Translations under genes and position numbers: made by a program | Part shown: positions 32,956 to 42,083 of the stretch, in pieces | Layout: the number at the start of each line of letters is the position of its first letter | How positions within the stretch are numbered: position 1 is the stretch's first letter | Notes under the pieces: generated by a model | Seen by the model: only the letters and a program-made list of their open reading frames with translations | Database searches by the model: none | What the model was told of the DNA's origin: nothing | Source: Rubellimicrobium arenae | Lineage (GTDB): Bacteria; Pseudomonadota; Alphaproteobacteria; Rhodobacterales; Rhodobacteraceae | Direction: 5' to 3' | DNA: 64,000 nucleotides | Assembly: GCF_017916275.1 (NCBI RefSeq) | Contig: NZ_JAFMST010000007.1 | Coordinates: 1-64,000, forward strand

Positions 32956-35415
32956 ATGACCGAGCGCCTCGTCATCATCGGCAACGGCATGGCCCCGGGC
33001 CGGATGCTGGAGCACCTTTTCGCGCAGGCCCCCGGCGCCTACCACGTGACCATCTTCAACGCCGAGCCCCGGGTGAACTACGACCGGATCATGCTGTCCC
33101 CGGTACTGTCAGGCGAAAAGACCTACGGCGACATCGTCATCCACGACGACGCTTGGTACGCCGCCCACGGTATCACGCTCCATCGCGGGCACCGCGTCAC
33201 GCAGATCGACCGGACGGCCCGGACCGTGACATCCGACCAGGGCATCACCGCCCCCTACGACCGCCTCGTCATCGCCACCGGCTCCAACCCGTTCATGATC
33301 CCCGTTCCGGGCCGCGACCTGCCCGGCGTCCTCGCCTACCGCGACCTCGACGACGTCCAGCAGATGCTGGAGGTCGCAGACAAGGGGGGCCGTGCCGTCG
33401 TCATCGGCGGCGGCCTCCTGGGCCTCGAGGCCGCCGCCGGCCTCAAGCAACGCGGAATGGAGGTCACCGTCCTCCATGTCATGCCGACGCTGATGGAGCG
33501 CCAGCTCGACCCCGCCGCCGGATACCTCCTCGAAAAGGAACTGAAGCGCCGGGGCATCCACGTCATCACGAAGGCCATCACCAAGGCCATCCTCGGCGAG
33601 GACCGGGTCAAGGCCGTGGAACTCGCCGATGGAACCCTGATCCCCGCGAGCCTCGTCGTCATGGCCGTGGGCATCCGACCGAACGTCCAGATCGCCAGGG
33701 AGGCGGGGCTGGAGGTCGCGCGCGGCATCGTCACCACCGACGCCATGCAGACCTCCGACCCGGCGATCTACTCTCTCGGTGAATGCGCCGAGGTCGGCGG
33801 GCAGGTCTACGGCCTCGTGGCCCCCCTCTACGAGCAGGCCCGTGTCCTGGCCGCGCATCTCGCGGACGACACCGCGCCCAGGTTCGTGCACCAGGACACG
33901 CCCACGAAGCTCAAGGTCACCGGCATCGATCTCTACTCTCTGGGCGATTTCGCCGAGGGCGACGACCGCGAGGAGATCGTGCTCCGCGACGCGAGCGCGG
34001 GCGTCTACAAGCGCATCGTCCTCAGGGACAACCGGATCATCGGCACCGTCCTCTACGGCGAGACCGCCGACGGCGCCTGGTTCAACGACCTCAAGAAGAA
34101 GGCCACCGACGTCTCCGATATGCGGGACACGCTGATCTTCGGGCAGATGTTCCAGTCGGGCCAAGGGGGCGCCTCCGCGGACCCTTTGGCGGCCGTTGCG
34201 GCCCTCTCGGATGATGCCGAGATCTGCGGCTGCAACGGCGTCTGCAAGGGCAGGATCACCGGCGCGATCCGCGCCAAGGGCCTGACCGACCTCGACGGCG
34301 TGCGCGCCCACACCAAGGCCTCCGCGTCCTGCGGCACCTGCACCGGCCTCGTGGAAAAGCTCCTCAGGCTGGAGCTGGGCGACACCTACAATCCCACCGC
34401 CGTGCCCCCGATGTGCCCCTGCACGACCCACGGCCACGACGAGGTCCGCCGCCTGATCCGCGCCAAGGCCCTCAAGACCATCCCCGCCGTGATGCAGGAG
34501 CTGGAGTGGAAGACCTCCTGCGGCTGCGCCAAGTGCCGGCCCGCGCTCAACTATTACCTCGTCTGCGACTGGCCGGACGAATACGCCGACGACTACCAGT
34601 CCCGCTTCGTCAACGAGCGTGTCCACGCCAACATCCAGAAGGACGGCACCTATTCGGTGGTCCCCCGGATGTGGGGCGGCATGACCTCGGCCAAGGAACT
34701 CCGCGCCATCGCCGACGTGGTGGACAAGTTCGATATCCCCGCCGTCAAGGTCACGGGCGGCCAGCGGATCGACATGCTGGGCATCCGCAAGGAGGATCTT
34801 CCGGCCGTCTGGGCCGACCTTGGCAAGGCCGGCTTCGTCTCGGGCCAGGCCTACGCCAAGGGCCTGCGGACGGTGAAGACCTGCGTGGGCAACACATGGT
34901 GCCGCTTCGGCACGCAGGACTCCACCGGCCTCGGCATCCGGCTCGAGAAGTTCATGTGGGGCTCCTGGACGCCCGCCAAGCTCAAGCTCGCCGTCTCGGG
35001 CTGCCCCCGCAACTGCGCCGAGGCGACCTGCAAGGACATCGGCGTCATCTGCGTGGACTCGGGCTACGAGATCCACTTCGCGGGCGCCGCCGGCCTCGAC
35101 ATTAAGGGGACTGAGGTCCTGGGTCACGCCGCGACCGAGGACGAGGCGCTGGAGATCGTCGTCGCCCTCACGCAGATGTACCGCGAGCAGGCCCGCTACC
35201 TCGAACGCATCTACAAATGGGCCAAACGGATCGGCGTCCCCGAGATCAAGCGGCAGATCATGGAGGACGCCGATCGCCGTCGCGCCTTCTTCGACCGCTT
35301 CGTCGTTTCCCAAAGGTTCGCCCAGGTGGACCCCTGGTCCGAGCGCGTCTCGGGCAAGGACAAGCACGAGTTCAAGCCGATGGCGGTCGTCGGCTATCAG
35401 GAGGCTGCGGAATGA
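32956..35415 (+). CDS. nirB: Assimilatory nitrite reductase, large subunit NirB
   Basis: It reduces nitrite to ammonium with NAD(P)H in the cytoplasm. The 819-residue protein starts with an FAD-binding module (MTERLVIIGNGMAPGRML; NAD-binding VIGGGLLGLEAAAGL near residue 150). Next comes a BFD-like [2Fe-2S] region (ICGCNGVCKG about 421-430, then CGTC) and the siroheme/[4Fe-4S] domain with TCVGNTWCRFG (about 641-651) and SGCPRNCAEATC (about 681-692), which supply the four cluster cysteines. GAGGA precedes the ATG, and nirD overlaps the stop by 4 nt. The siroheme synthase needed for its cofactor is encoded downstream in the same operon. Confidence 0.97.
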   Translation: MTERLVIIGNGMAPGRMLEHLFAQAPGAYHVTIFNAEPRVNYDRIMLSPVLSGEKTYGDIVIHDDAWYAAHGITLHRGHRVTQIDRTARTVTSDQGITAPYDRLVIATGSNPFMIPVPGRDLPGVLAYRDLDDVQQMLEVADKGGRAVVIGGGLLGLEAAAGLKQRGMEVTVLHVMPTLMERQLDPAAGYLLEKELKRRGIHVITKAITKAILGEDRVKAVELADGTLIPASLVVMAVGIRPNVQIAREAGLEVARGIVTTDAMQTSDPAIYSLGECAEVGGQVYGLVAPLYEQARVLAAHLADDTAPRFVHQDTPTKLKVTGIDLYSLGDFAEGDDREEIVLRDASAGVYKRIVLRDNRIIGTVLYGETADGAWFNDLKKKATDVSDMRDTLIFGQMFQSGQGGASADPLAAVAALSDDAEICGCNGVCKGRITGAIRAKGLTDLDGVRAHTKASASCGTCTGLVEKLLRLELGDTYNPTAVPPMCPCTTHGHDEVRRLIRAKALKTIPAVMQELEWKTSCGCAKCRPALNYYLVCDWPDEYADDYQSRFVNERVHANIQKDGTYSVVPRMWGGMTSAKELRAIADVVDKFDIPAVKVTGGQRIDMLGIRKEDLPAVWADLGKAGFVSGQAYAKGLRTVKTCVGNTWCRFGTQDSTGLGIRLEKFMWGSWTPAKLKLAVSGCPRNCAEATCKDIGVICVDSGYEIHFAGAAGLDIKGTEVLGHAATEDEALEIVVALTQMYREQARYLERIYKWAKRIGVPEIKRQIMEDADRRRAFFDRFVVSQRFAQVDPWSERVSGKDKHEFKPMAVVGYQEAAE

Positions 35416-35747
35416 GCATCTGGATCGACATCGGCAACCTCGACGACCTCCCCTTGCGCGGCTCGCGCTGCGTGCAGACTCCCACCGGCCGGATCGGCGT
35501 CTTCCGCACCGCCGACGACCGCGTCTTCGCGATCCGCAACGAATGCCCCCACAAGGGCGGCCCGCTGACCGAAGGCATCGTCCACGGCCATTCCGTCACC
35601 TGCCCGCTCCACAACTGGGTCATCTCGCTCGAAACCGGCCAGGCCCAGGGCGCCGACGAGGGCGCGGTCGAGACGATCCCCGTCCGCGTCGAGGGCAGCC
35701 GCATCCTCCTCCTGCGCGCGGCCATCGGGGCGAGGGTCGCGGCGTGA
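35412..35747 (+). CDS. nirD: Nitrite reductase small subunit NirD
   Basis: The 111-residue Rieske-like protein has the C-x-H and C-x2-H cluster ligands in ECPHKGGPL and CPLHNWVI, so the [2Fe-2S] ligand set is complete; some NirD proteins lack it. It partners NirB in NAD(P)H-dependent nitrite reduction. Overlaps of 4 nt at both ends (ATGA with nirB, GTGA with the nitrate reductase gene) show tight coupling. Confidence 0.95.
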   Translation: MSIWIDIGNLDDLPLRGSRCVQTPTGRIGVFRTADDRVFAIRNECPHKGGPLTEGIVHGHSVTCPLHNWVISLETGQAQGADEGAVETIPVRVEGSRILLLRAAIGARVAA

Positions 35748-38398
35748 GCGGAGAGGTCCGGACCACCTGCCCCTATTGCGGCGTGGGCTGCGGCGTCCTC
35801 GCGCGCGTCGAGGGCGACCGCGTCCATGTCCGGGGCGACCCGGACCACCCCTCCAACTTCGGCCGCCTTTGCTCCAAGGGCGCGGCGCTCGGCGAGACCA
35901 TGGCCCTCGACGGCCGCGTCCTGCACCCCGAGGTGAAAGGCCAGCGCACTACCTGGGACGCCGCCCTCGACCTCGTGGCGCACCGATTCACCGAGACCGT
36001 CGCCCGGCACGGCCCCGACTCCGTCGGCTTCTACGTCTCCGGCCAGCTCCTGACCGAGGACTACTACGTCGCCAACAAGCTCCTGAAGGGCTTCATCGGC
36101 ACCGCCAACATCGACACCAACTCGCGGCTCTGCATGGCGTCGTCCGTGGCGGGCCACAAGCGGGCCTTCGGCGAGGACATCGTGCCGGGCACCTACGAGG
36201 ACCTGGAACAGGCCGACCTCACCGTCCTCGTGGGCTCCAACCTCGCCTGGTGCCACCCGGTCCTGCACCAGCGCCTCCTCGCGGCGAGGGAGCGGCGCGG
36301 CACGAAGATCGTCGTCATCGACCCCCGCCGCACCGCCACCGCAGAGGACGCCGACCTCCACCTCGCCATCCGCCCGGGCAGCGACGTCCTCCTCTTCAAT
36401 GGCCTCCTCGCCCACGTGGCGGCCAGCGCCGCGACCGACCCCGCCTGGATCGCGGCGCACACCAATGGCTTCGAGGCCACCCTTGCACTCGCCCAGGCCG
36501 ACGCGCCCGACCGCGCCCGCGTCGCCAAGGGCTGCGACATCCACCCCGCCGACCTCGCCCACTTCTACGACTGGTTCACCACGACGCCCCGCACCGTCAC
36601 CGTCTACAGCCAGGGCGTGAACCAGTCCGCCCACGGCACCGACAAGGTGGGCGCGATCCTCAACGTCCACCTCGCGACGGGCCGCATCGGGCGCGAGGGC
36701 ATGGGCCCGTTCAGCGTCACCGGTCAGCCCAACGCCATGGGGGGCCGCGAGGTCGGAGGCCTGGCCAACCAGCTCGCCGCCCATATGGGGTTCAGCGCCC
36801 CCGAGATCGACCGCGTGTCGCGCTTCTGGACCGCCCCGAACCTCGCCCGCAGCCCCGGCCTCAAGGCCGTGGACCTGTTCGAGGCCGCCCGCACCGGCCC
36901 CCTCAAGGCGCTCTGGATCATGGGCACCAACCCCGCCGTCTCCATGCCCGACGCCAGCCGCGTGCGCGAGGCGCTCCGGACGGTCCCGTTCCTCGTGGTC
37001 TCCGACGTGAGCCGCACCGACACCACCCGCCAAGCCGACGTCCTCCTCCCCGCCGCGGCCTGGGGCGAGAAGGACGGGACCGTCACCAACAGCGAACGCC
37101 GCATCTCCCGCCAACGCGCCTTCCTTCCCCTTCCCGGAGAGGCCCGCCCCGACTGGCGGATCGTCACCGACGTCGCCCGCCGCATGGGATTCGCGGACGC
37201 CTTCCCCTACCAGTCCCGGGCCGAGATCTTCAGGGAACACGCCGCCCTGACCGCCTTCGAGAACGACGGCGAACGCCTCCTCGACCTCGGCGCCCTCGCG
37301 GACCTTCCCGACGACGCCTACGAGGCCCTCACCCCCGTCCAGTGGCCCGCCAGGCGCGGCACCCCGCCCGGCGGCCGCCTCCTCGCCACCCGCTGCCCCA
37401 CCCCCGATGGCCGCGCGAACCTTGTTCCCGTCCGGCAGGAGGGCCCCGCCAAGCCCACCGACCGCGACCACCCCATCGCGCTCACCACCGGACGGCTCCG
37501 CGACCAGTGGCACACGATGACGCGCACCGGGCTCGTGCCGCGCCTGATGACCCACGCGCCCGAGCCCGTGCTCGACCTCGCCCGCCACGCGGCGCAGGGC
37601 CTCGGCCTCCGCGACGGCGACCTCGTCCGCATCGAGAGTCCCCTGGGCCAGGCCCTCGCCCGGCTCCGCATCTCCGACGCCCTTCGCCCCGGCGAGGCGT
37701 TCCTGCCGATGCACTGGAGCGGCCTTTTCGCCGCCCGCGCCAGCACCGGCCCCCTCTCCAACCCGGCGACCGACGCGCTTTCCGGCCAGCCCGAGCTGAA
37801 GCATGTCCCCGTCCGGGTCACCAAGGCCGAGACGCGCTGGGTCGGGCTTCTGCTGACGCGCCGCGACCTGCGCCCGACGGGCCTCCTCCACTGGAGCCGC
37901 GCCCGCGTCCCGGGCGGCTGGGCCTACGAGTTGACCGGGGCCGAGCCGCCAGAAGAAGGCGTCCTCCTCGCCCGCGCCCTGCTGCCCGCGACCGCCCGCG
38001 AGGGCCTGATCGACTATGCGGACAAGCGGGCCGGGACGTGGCGGGCCGCCGCCCTCGCCCCGGACGGCACGCTGGCCGAGGCGCTGCTGGTCGCGCCGCC
38101 GGACCGGCTTCCCGACCGGGCGTGGCTGCTGTCGCTGCTGGAGAGCGCCCGGCCCCTGTCTGCGCTCGACCGCCGCGCGCTGCTCTCGGGACGCGCGCCC
38201 TCCCCGCAGCCCGACAAGGGACGCATCGTCTGCGCCTGCCTGGGCGTTGGGGTGAACGAGATCGCCGACGCCGTCCGCGCTGGCGCGACCAGCGTGGACG
38301 CGATAGGCAACGCCACCAGGGCAGGCACCAACTGCGGCTCCTGCCGCTCCGAGATCCGGGAGTTGATCCATGCGCAACGCCTCCTTGCCGCCGAGTGA
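35744..38398 (+). CDS. nasA: Assimilatory nitrate reductase catalytic subunit with C-terminal BFD-like domain
   Basis: This Mo-bisMGD enzyme reduces nitrate to nitrite. A GTG start overlapping the nirD stop gives 884 residues. N-terminal [4Fe-4S] ligands are C9, C12, C16 and C43 (TCPYCGVGCGV, GRLCSKG). C130 in SRLCMASS is the expected molybdenum ligand. Molybdopterin-dinucleotide segments run to about residue 690. The last 60 residues form a BFD-like [2Fe-2S] domain with C830, C832, C864 and C867 (VCACLGVG, NCGSCRSE), a usual electron entry module of NasA/NarB enzymes. No separate NADH-linked subunit (NasC) is adjacent, so the electron donor may be ferredoxin or an unlinked protein. Confidence 0.95.
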   Translation: MSGEVRTTCPYCGVGCGVLARVEGDRVHVRGDPDHPSNFGRLCSKGAALGETMALDGRVLHPEVKGQRTTWDAALDLVAHRFTETVARHGPDSVGFYVSGQLLTEDYYVANKLLKGFIGTANIDTNSRLCMASSVAGHKRAFGEDIVPGTYEDLEQADLTVLVGSNLAWCHPVLHQRLLAARERRGTKIVVIDPRRTATAEDADLHLAIRPGSDVLLFNGLLAHVAASAATDPAWIAAHTNGFEATLALAQADAPDRARVAKGCDIHPADLAHFYDWFTTTPRTVTVYSQGVNQSAHGTDKVGAILNVHLATGRIGREGMGPFSVTGQPNAMGGREVGGLANQLAAHMGFSAPEIDRVSRFWTAPNLARSPGLKAVDLFEAARTGPLKALWIMGTNPAVSMPDASRVREALRTVPFLVVSDVSRTDTTRQADVLLPAAAWGEKDGTVTNSERRISRQRAFLPLPGEARPDWRIVTDVARRMGFADAFPYQSRAEIFREHAALTAFENDGERLLDLGALADLPDDAYEALTPVQWPARRGTPPGGRLLATRCPTPDGRANLVPVRQEGPAKPTDRDHPIALTTGRLRDQWHTMTRTGLVPRLMTHAPEPVLDLARHAAQGLGLRDGDLVRIESPLGQALARLRISDALRPGEAFLPMHWSGLFAARASTGPLSNPATDALSGQPELKHVPVRVTKAETRWVGLLLTRRDLRPTGLLHWSRARVPGGWAYELTGAEPPEEGVLLARALLPATAREGLIDYADKRAGTWRAAALAPDGTLAEALLVAPPDRLPDRAWLLSLLESARPLSALDRRALLSGRAPSPQPDKGRIVCACLGVGVNEIADAVRAGATSVDAIGNATRAGTNCGSCRSEIRELIHAQRLLAAE

Positions 38399-39812
38399 CG
38401 CCGCCCCCGCGCGGGTCGAGCCGCTGTCGGTCCTCCCGGTCTTCTTCGACCTGCACGGCAAGCGCGCCCTCGTCGCCGGAGGCACCGATCCCGCCGCCTG
38501 GAAGGCCGAGCTTCTGGCCGCCGCCGGGGCGGAGGTCACCGTCGCCGCCCCGGAGCTGGAGGACGAGATGGCCCGCCTCGTGCAGGCCGGGACCGTCCGC
38601 CACCTGCCCTGCGACTGGACGCCCGACCTCCTCCAGGGCTGCGCCCTCGCCATCGCCGACGAGGAGGACCCGGAGCGCGCCCAGGCTTTCGTCGACGCGG
38701 CCCGCGCCGCCGCCGTGCCCGTCAACGTCATCGACAACCCGGCCTTCTGCCAGTTCCAGTTCGGGTCCGTCGTGAACCGTTCGCCGGTCGTGGTCGGCAT
38801 CTCCACCACCGGGGCGGCGCCGATCCTGGGCCAGGCCGTCCGCCGCCGGATCGAGACGCTGCTCCCCCGCTCGCTCAGCCAGTGGGGCGCGCTGGCGCAG
38901 ACGGTCCGCGACCGCGTGGTGGCCCGGCTGTCCCCCGGCCCGGCCCGCCGCGCCTTCTGGGAAGGCTTCGTGGACCGCGCCTTCGGTCCCGCGCCCGGCG
39001 ACGATGCCGAAGCCGACCTCCTCCGGCTGCTCGACGCACCCACCCGCAGCGGCGGCCACGTCACCTTTGTCGGCGCCGGTCCCGGCGACCCGGAGCACCT
39101 GACCCTCAAGGCCGTCCGGGCGCTGCAATCCGCCGACGTGATCCTGTTCGACGACCTCGTCTCCGACGGCGTGCTCGAACTCGCCCGCCGCGAGGCCAAG
39201 CGCATCCTTGTCGGCAAGCGCGCCGACCGGCCCTCCTGCAAGCAGCACGAGATCAACGACCTGATGGTGACGCTGGCCAAGGCCGGGCGGCGCGTCGTGC
39301 GGCTCAAGTCCGGCGACCCGATGATCTTCGGCCGCGCGGGCGAGGAGATCGCGGCGCTCAAGGCCGCGGGCCTCCCATACGACGTGGTGCCCGGCGTGTC
39401 GGCAGGGCTTGCGCTCGCGGCGACGCTCGGCACCTCGCTCACCCACCGCGACCATGCCAAGTCGGTGCGCTTCGTCACCGGCCACAGCAAGCACGGCGGC
39501 CTGCCCGAGGATCTGGACTGGGCCGCCATCGCCGACCCTTCGGCCACCACGGTCATCTACATGGGCGCGCGCATGGCGGGCTGTTTGTCCGAACGCCTCA
39601 TCGCCCTGGGGCTGTCGCCGGACACCCCGGCGGCGATCGGCCAGGCCCTGGGCCGCCCGGGTGAGCGGACCGCCCACGCCACCCTGGCGACCCTGCCCGA
39701 CGCCGTCGGACAAAGCGACCTGTCCCAGCCGATCGTCATCGGCATCGGCCATGTGTTCGGCGCAACGGCCAAGGAGGCCTCGGCCCAGGACGCCGCCCGC
39801 GCCATCGCCTGA
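38370..39812 (+). CDS. cysG: Trifunctional siroheme synthase CysG
   Basis: It makes siroheme, the NirB cofactor, from uroporphyrinogen III. The 480-residue protein combines an N-terminal precorrin-2 dehydrogenase/ferrochelatase (VFFDLHGKRALVAGGTDPAA, NVIDNPAFCQFQFGSVVNR) with a C-terminal uroporphyrinogen methyltransferase from about residue 228 (VTFVGAGPGDPEHLTLKAV, RLKSGDPMIFGRAGEE, VVPGVSAGLA, VIYMGAR). The start overlaps the nitrate reductase gene by 29 nt. As last gene of the operon it would be co-induced with nirBD through the NasT leader. Confidence 0.95.
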   Translation: MRNASLPPSDAAPARVEPLSVLPVFFDLHGKRALVAGGTDPAAWKAELLAAAGAEVTVAAPELEDEMARLVQAGTVRHLPCDWTPDLLQGCALAIADEEDPERAQAFVDAARAAAVPVNVIDNPAFCQFQFGSVVNRSPVVVGISTTGAAPILGQAVRRRIETLLPRSLSQWGALAQTVRDRVVARLSPGPARRAFWEGFVDRAFGPAPGDDAEADLLRLLDAPTRSGGHVTFVGAGPGDPEHLTLKAVRALQSADVILFDDLVSDGVLELARREAKRILVGKRADRPSCKQHEINDLMVTLAKAGRRVVRLKSGDPMIFGRAGEEIAALKAAGLPYDVVPGVSAGLALAATLGTSLTHRDHAKSVRFVTGHSKHGGLPEDLDWAAIADPSATTVIYMGARMAGCLSERLIALGLSPDTPAAIGQALGRPGERTAHATLATLPDAVGQSDLSQPIVIGIGHVFGATAKEASAQDAARAIA

Positions 39813-39996
39813 CCTCCCGGACCTCGACCGGCCGATCGCGGGAGCCAGCCCCCGGACCGGGCTCCGCCGTCCTCCGCCTGACCCCTGCGCCCGACCCTCG
39901 CCCAGCTCGGCCAGGGACGGCCCGCCCCTTGGGCGGCCCCTGGCGTTCACCGCAAAGCGAGCCGAACCGGGGTTGAAGGCCGTTCGGGGCTGTCTA

Positions 39997-40014
39997 GCTT
40001 AACATGTGTTAAGC
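39997..40014. promoter_or_regulatory. 18-bp perfect palindrome upstream of FAD/NAD(P)-binding gene
   Basis: GCTTAACA-TG-TGTTAAGC is an 8+2+8 perfect inverted repeat in an otherwise GC-rich gap, 82 nt before the ATG at 40096. Its length, symmetry and AT content suit the operator of a small dimeric repressor (for example MarR, TetR or GntR type). No regulator is adjacent. Confidence 0.55.
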
Positions 40015-40095
40015 CCACGCAACGACGGCCAAGGCCGGATGGCGCCCTCCTTGCGGTGGGATCCACCTTTCCCGCGCCCGTTTCCACAGGTCCGC

Positions 40096-41787
40096 ATGAC
40101 GCCACGCATCGCCATCATCGGGTCGGGCCCGACCGGCATCTACACGTTCCGGCATCTGCTGGACGGATCGCGGCCCCTGGACGTCACGATCTTCGAGGCG
40201 CACAGCGAGGCGGGCTGGGGCATGCCCTATGCGCCCGGCGTGAATGGCCGTTCCATGCTGTCCAACATCGCCGGCCTCGAGATCCCCGCAGTCACGGAGT
40301 CGCTGGTCGCCTGGCTGCATCGCCAGCCGGACGCCGAGCTCGCCCGGCTGAGCGTGCCGCGCGAACGGATCACCGACCGCGAGTTCTTCCCCCGCGTGGT
40401 CCTGGGCGAATACTTCCGCGCGCAACTGGCGCTCTTGGCCGACCGGTCCCGGGCGCGGGGCGACCGGGTCGAGATCCGCCCCTCGCACCGGGTCACCGAC
40501 ATCGAGCTGCGCGAGGCCGACATCCTCGTCACCGTCACGCGCCCCGACGGCGGGACCTCGAATCTTGCCTTCGATCACGTGGTCATGGCCACAGGCCACG
40601 CCTTCCCCGCAGGGTCCGAGCGCCATCCGGGCTGGTTCGCCTCGCCCTATCCCACCTCCTCCCTGCGGGCGATCCGCAACGTCCATGTCGGTATCCGCGG
40701 CACCTCGCTTTCGGCCATCGACGCGCTGGTCGAGGTGGCCGGAGGCCACGGCGCCTTCCTTCGCGACGCATCGGGCCTGCTGCATTACCACCCCGGGCCC
40801 GGCACCGACGGGTTCCGCGCGACGCTGATGTCCCGCAAGGGGCTCCTGCCCGAGGCCGACTTCCTTTATCCGATCCCGTTCGGGCCCAACGCCGTCTGCA
40901 CGCCCGAAGCCGTCGATGCCCTGGCCGCCTCGGGGCGGGCCGACCTCCTCGACGCGGTCTTCGACCTGTTCCGCGAAGAGCTCGTGCGGGCCGATCCCGA
41001 CTATGCCGCCCGGATCGGGCTGGCCACGCTCGATGCGGACAGCTTCGCGGACGCCTATTTCCGGGAGCGCGAGGCCCATGATCCCTTCGCCTGGGCCGCG
41101 CGGAACCTGGCCGAGGCGCAGGCCGATCACGCCCGCGGCCATGTCGTGCCCTGGCGCTACGCCATCCTGCGCACGCACGAGGTGGTGGCCCGCGTCCTGC
41201 CCCACCTTTCCGCCCGGGACCTGGAGCGTTTCCACGCGAGCTGGAAGGCCGCCTTCGTGGACGACTACGCCAGCGTCCCCCACGAGTCGATCGAACGGCT
41301 GCTGGCCCTGCACCGGGCGGGGCGGCTCGACGTGCTCAGGCTTGGGGCCGGCTACCGGCTCGACCCGGCCGAGACCGGAGCTCTCGTCACCTGCGAAGGG
41401 CGCCAGATCCATTTCCCCGCGTTCATCGACGCGACCGGCCAGCGCGCCATGGCCGCCCCGGACCTGCCGTTCCCGACCCTGGTGGCGCAGGACGCCGTCC
41501 GCCAGGCCCGGTCGGCGCGGGGCAGCTGGACCGAGGACAGCGACCCGGTCGAGACCGGCGGCGTCGAGCTGGACGAGGCGTTCCGTCCCGTGAACGACCT
41601 GCCCCTGCACCGCGAGCTCCACTGCCTGGCCCTGCCGTTCCTCCTGCATCGGCATCCGTTCAGCCAGGGCCTGACCAGCTCGAACGAGATGGGCGCCATT
41701 GTCGCGCAGGCCATCCTGGACCGCATGTCGCACCGGCTCCTCGCCCCCGCGGAGATGATGGCCGTGCCGGACGGGCGCGCGGCCTGA
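40096..41787 (+). CDS. FAD/NAD(P)-binding protein of the PF13454-like family
   Basis: The ATG at 40096 begins directly at the Rossmann motif (RIAIIGSGPTGIYTFRHLL), giving 563 residues; longer frames upstream are arginine/proline-rich and unlikely. Other dinucleotide-fold marks are VVMATGHAFP near residue 165 and a second glycine-poor nucleotide segment NVHVGIRGTSLSAIDALVEV near 200. The C-terminal part includes FPAFIDATGQRAM. Such proteins resemble HI0933/adrenodoxin-reductase-like flavoproteins found with siderophore, amino-acid or secondary-metabolite genes, but their reaction is generally not known. It stands alone between the nitrate operon and an RTX protease, behind a strong palindrome. 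Confidence 0.8.
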   Translation: MTPRIAIIGSGPTGIYTFRHLLDGSRPLDVTIFEAHSEAGWGMPYAPGVNGRSMLSNIAGLEIPAVTESLVAWLHRQPDAELARLSVPRERITDREFFPRVVLGEYFRAQLALLADRSRARGDRVEIRPSHRVTDIELREADILVTVTRPDGGTSNLAFDHVVMATGHAFPAGSERHPGWFASPYPTSSLRAIRNVHVGIRGTSLSAIDALVEVAGGHGAFLRDASGLLHYHPGPGTDGFRATLMSRKGLLPEADFLYPIPFGPNAVCTPEAVDALAASGRADLLDAVFDLFREELVRADPDYAARIGLATLDADSFADAYFREREAHDPFAWAARNLAEAQADHARGHVVPWRYAILRTHEVVARVLPHLSARDLERFHASWKAAFVDDYASVPHESIERLLALHRAGRLDVLRLGAGYRLDPAETGALVTCEGRQIHFPAFIDATGQRAMAAPDLPFPTLVAQDAVRQARSARGSWTEDSDPVETGGVELDEAFRPVNDLPLHRELHCLALPFLLHRHPFSQGLTSSNEMGAIVAQAILDRMSHRLLAPAEMMAVPDGRAA

Positions 41788-42083
41788 GCGACCGGAGGCC
41801 GCGTCCGGCGATCCCGACGTCGGAGATCCCGGCCGATCACGACGCGGTAGAAATTCCGAGAGATCGACCCGGAATGGCCGCCCTGCGGGATGACAGGCCG
41901 TGATCGATGGATTAACGGGCGCCCGACCAGAAGGGCGGGTCCGACGGGTTTGGTCGGACAGGCAGGAACTCGCGCAAGGCCCCGACTTGCCTTCCAATGG
42001 CCTCAAAACCGCCCTGCACGAGTGATCAGCTTGCCCCCGATCCGCTTGCCCGGATCAATCCGATCAGCAGTGAAGGACAGACC

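Noticed and set aside
35372-39556. Minus-strand frame of almost 1400 codons opposite the nitrate reductase and siroheme synthase genes
   Set aside because: Opposite strand of conserved enzymes in frame; low-complexity translation without domains.
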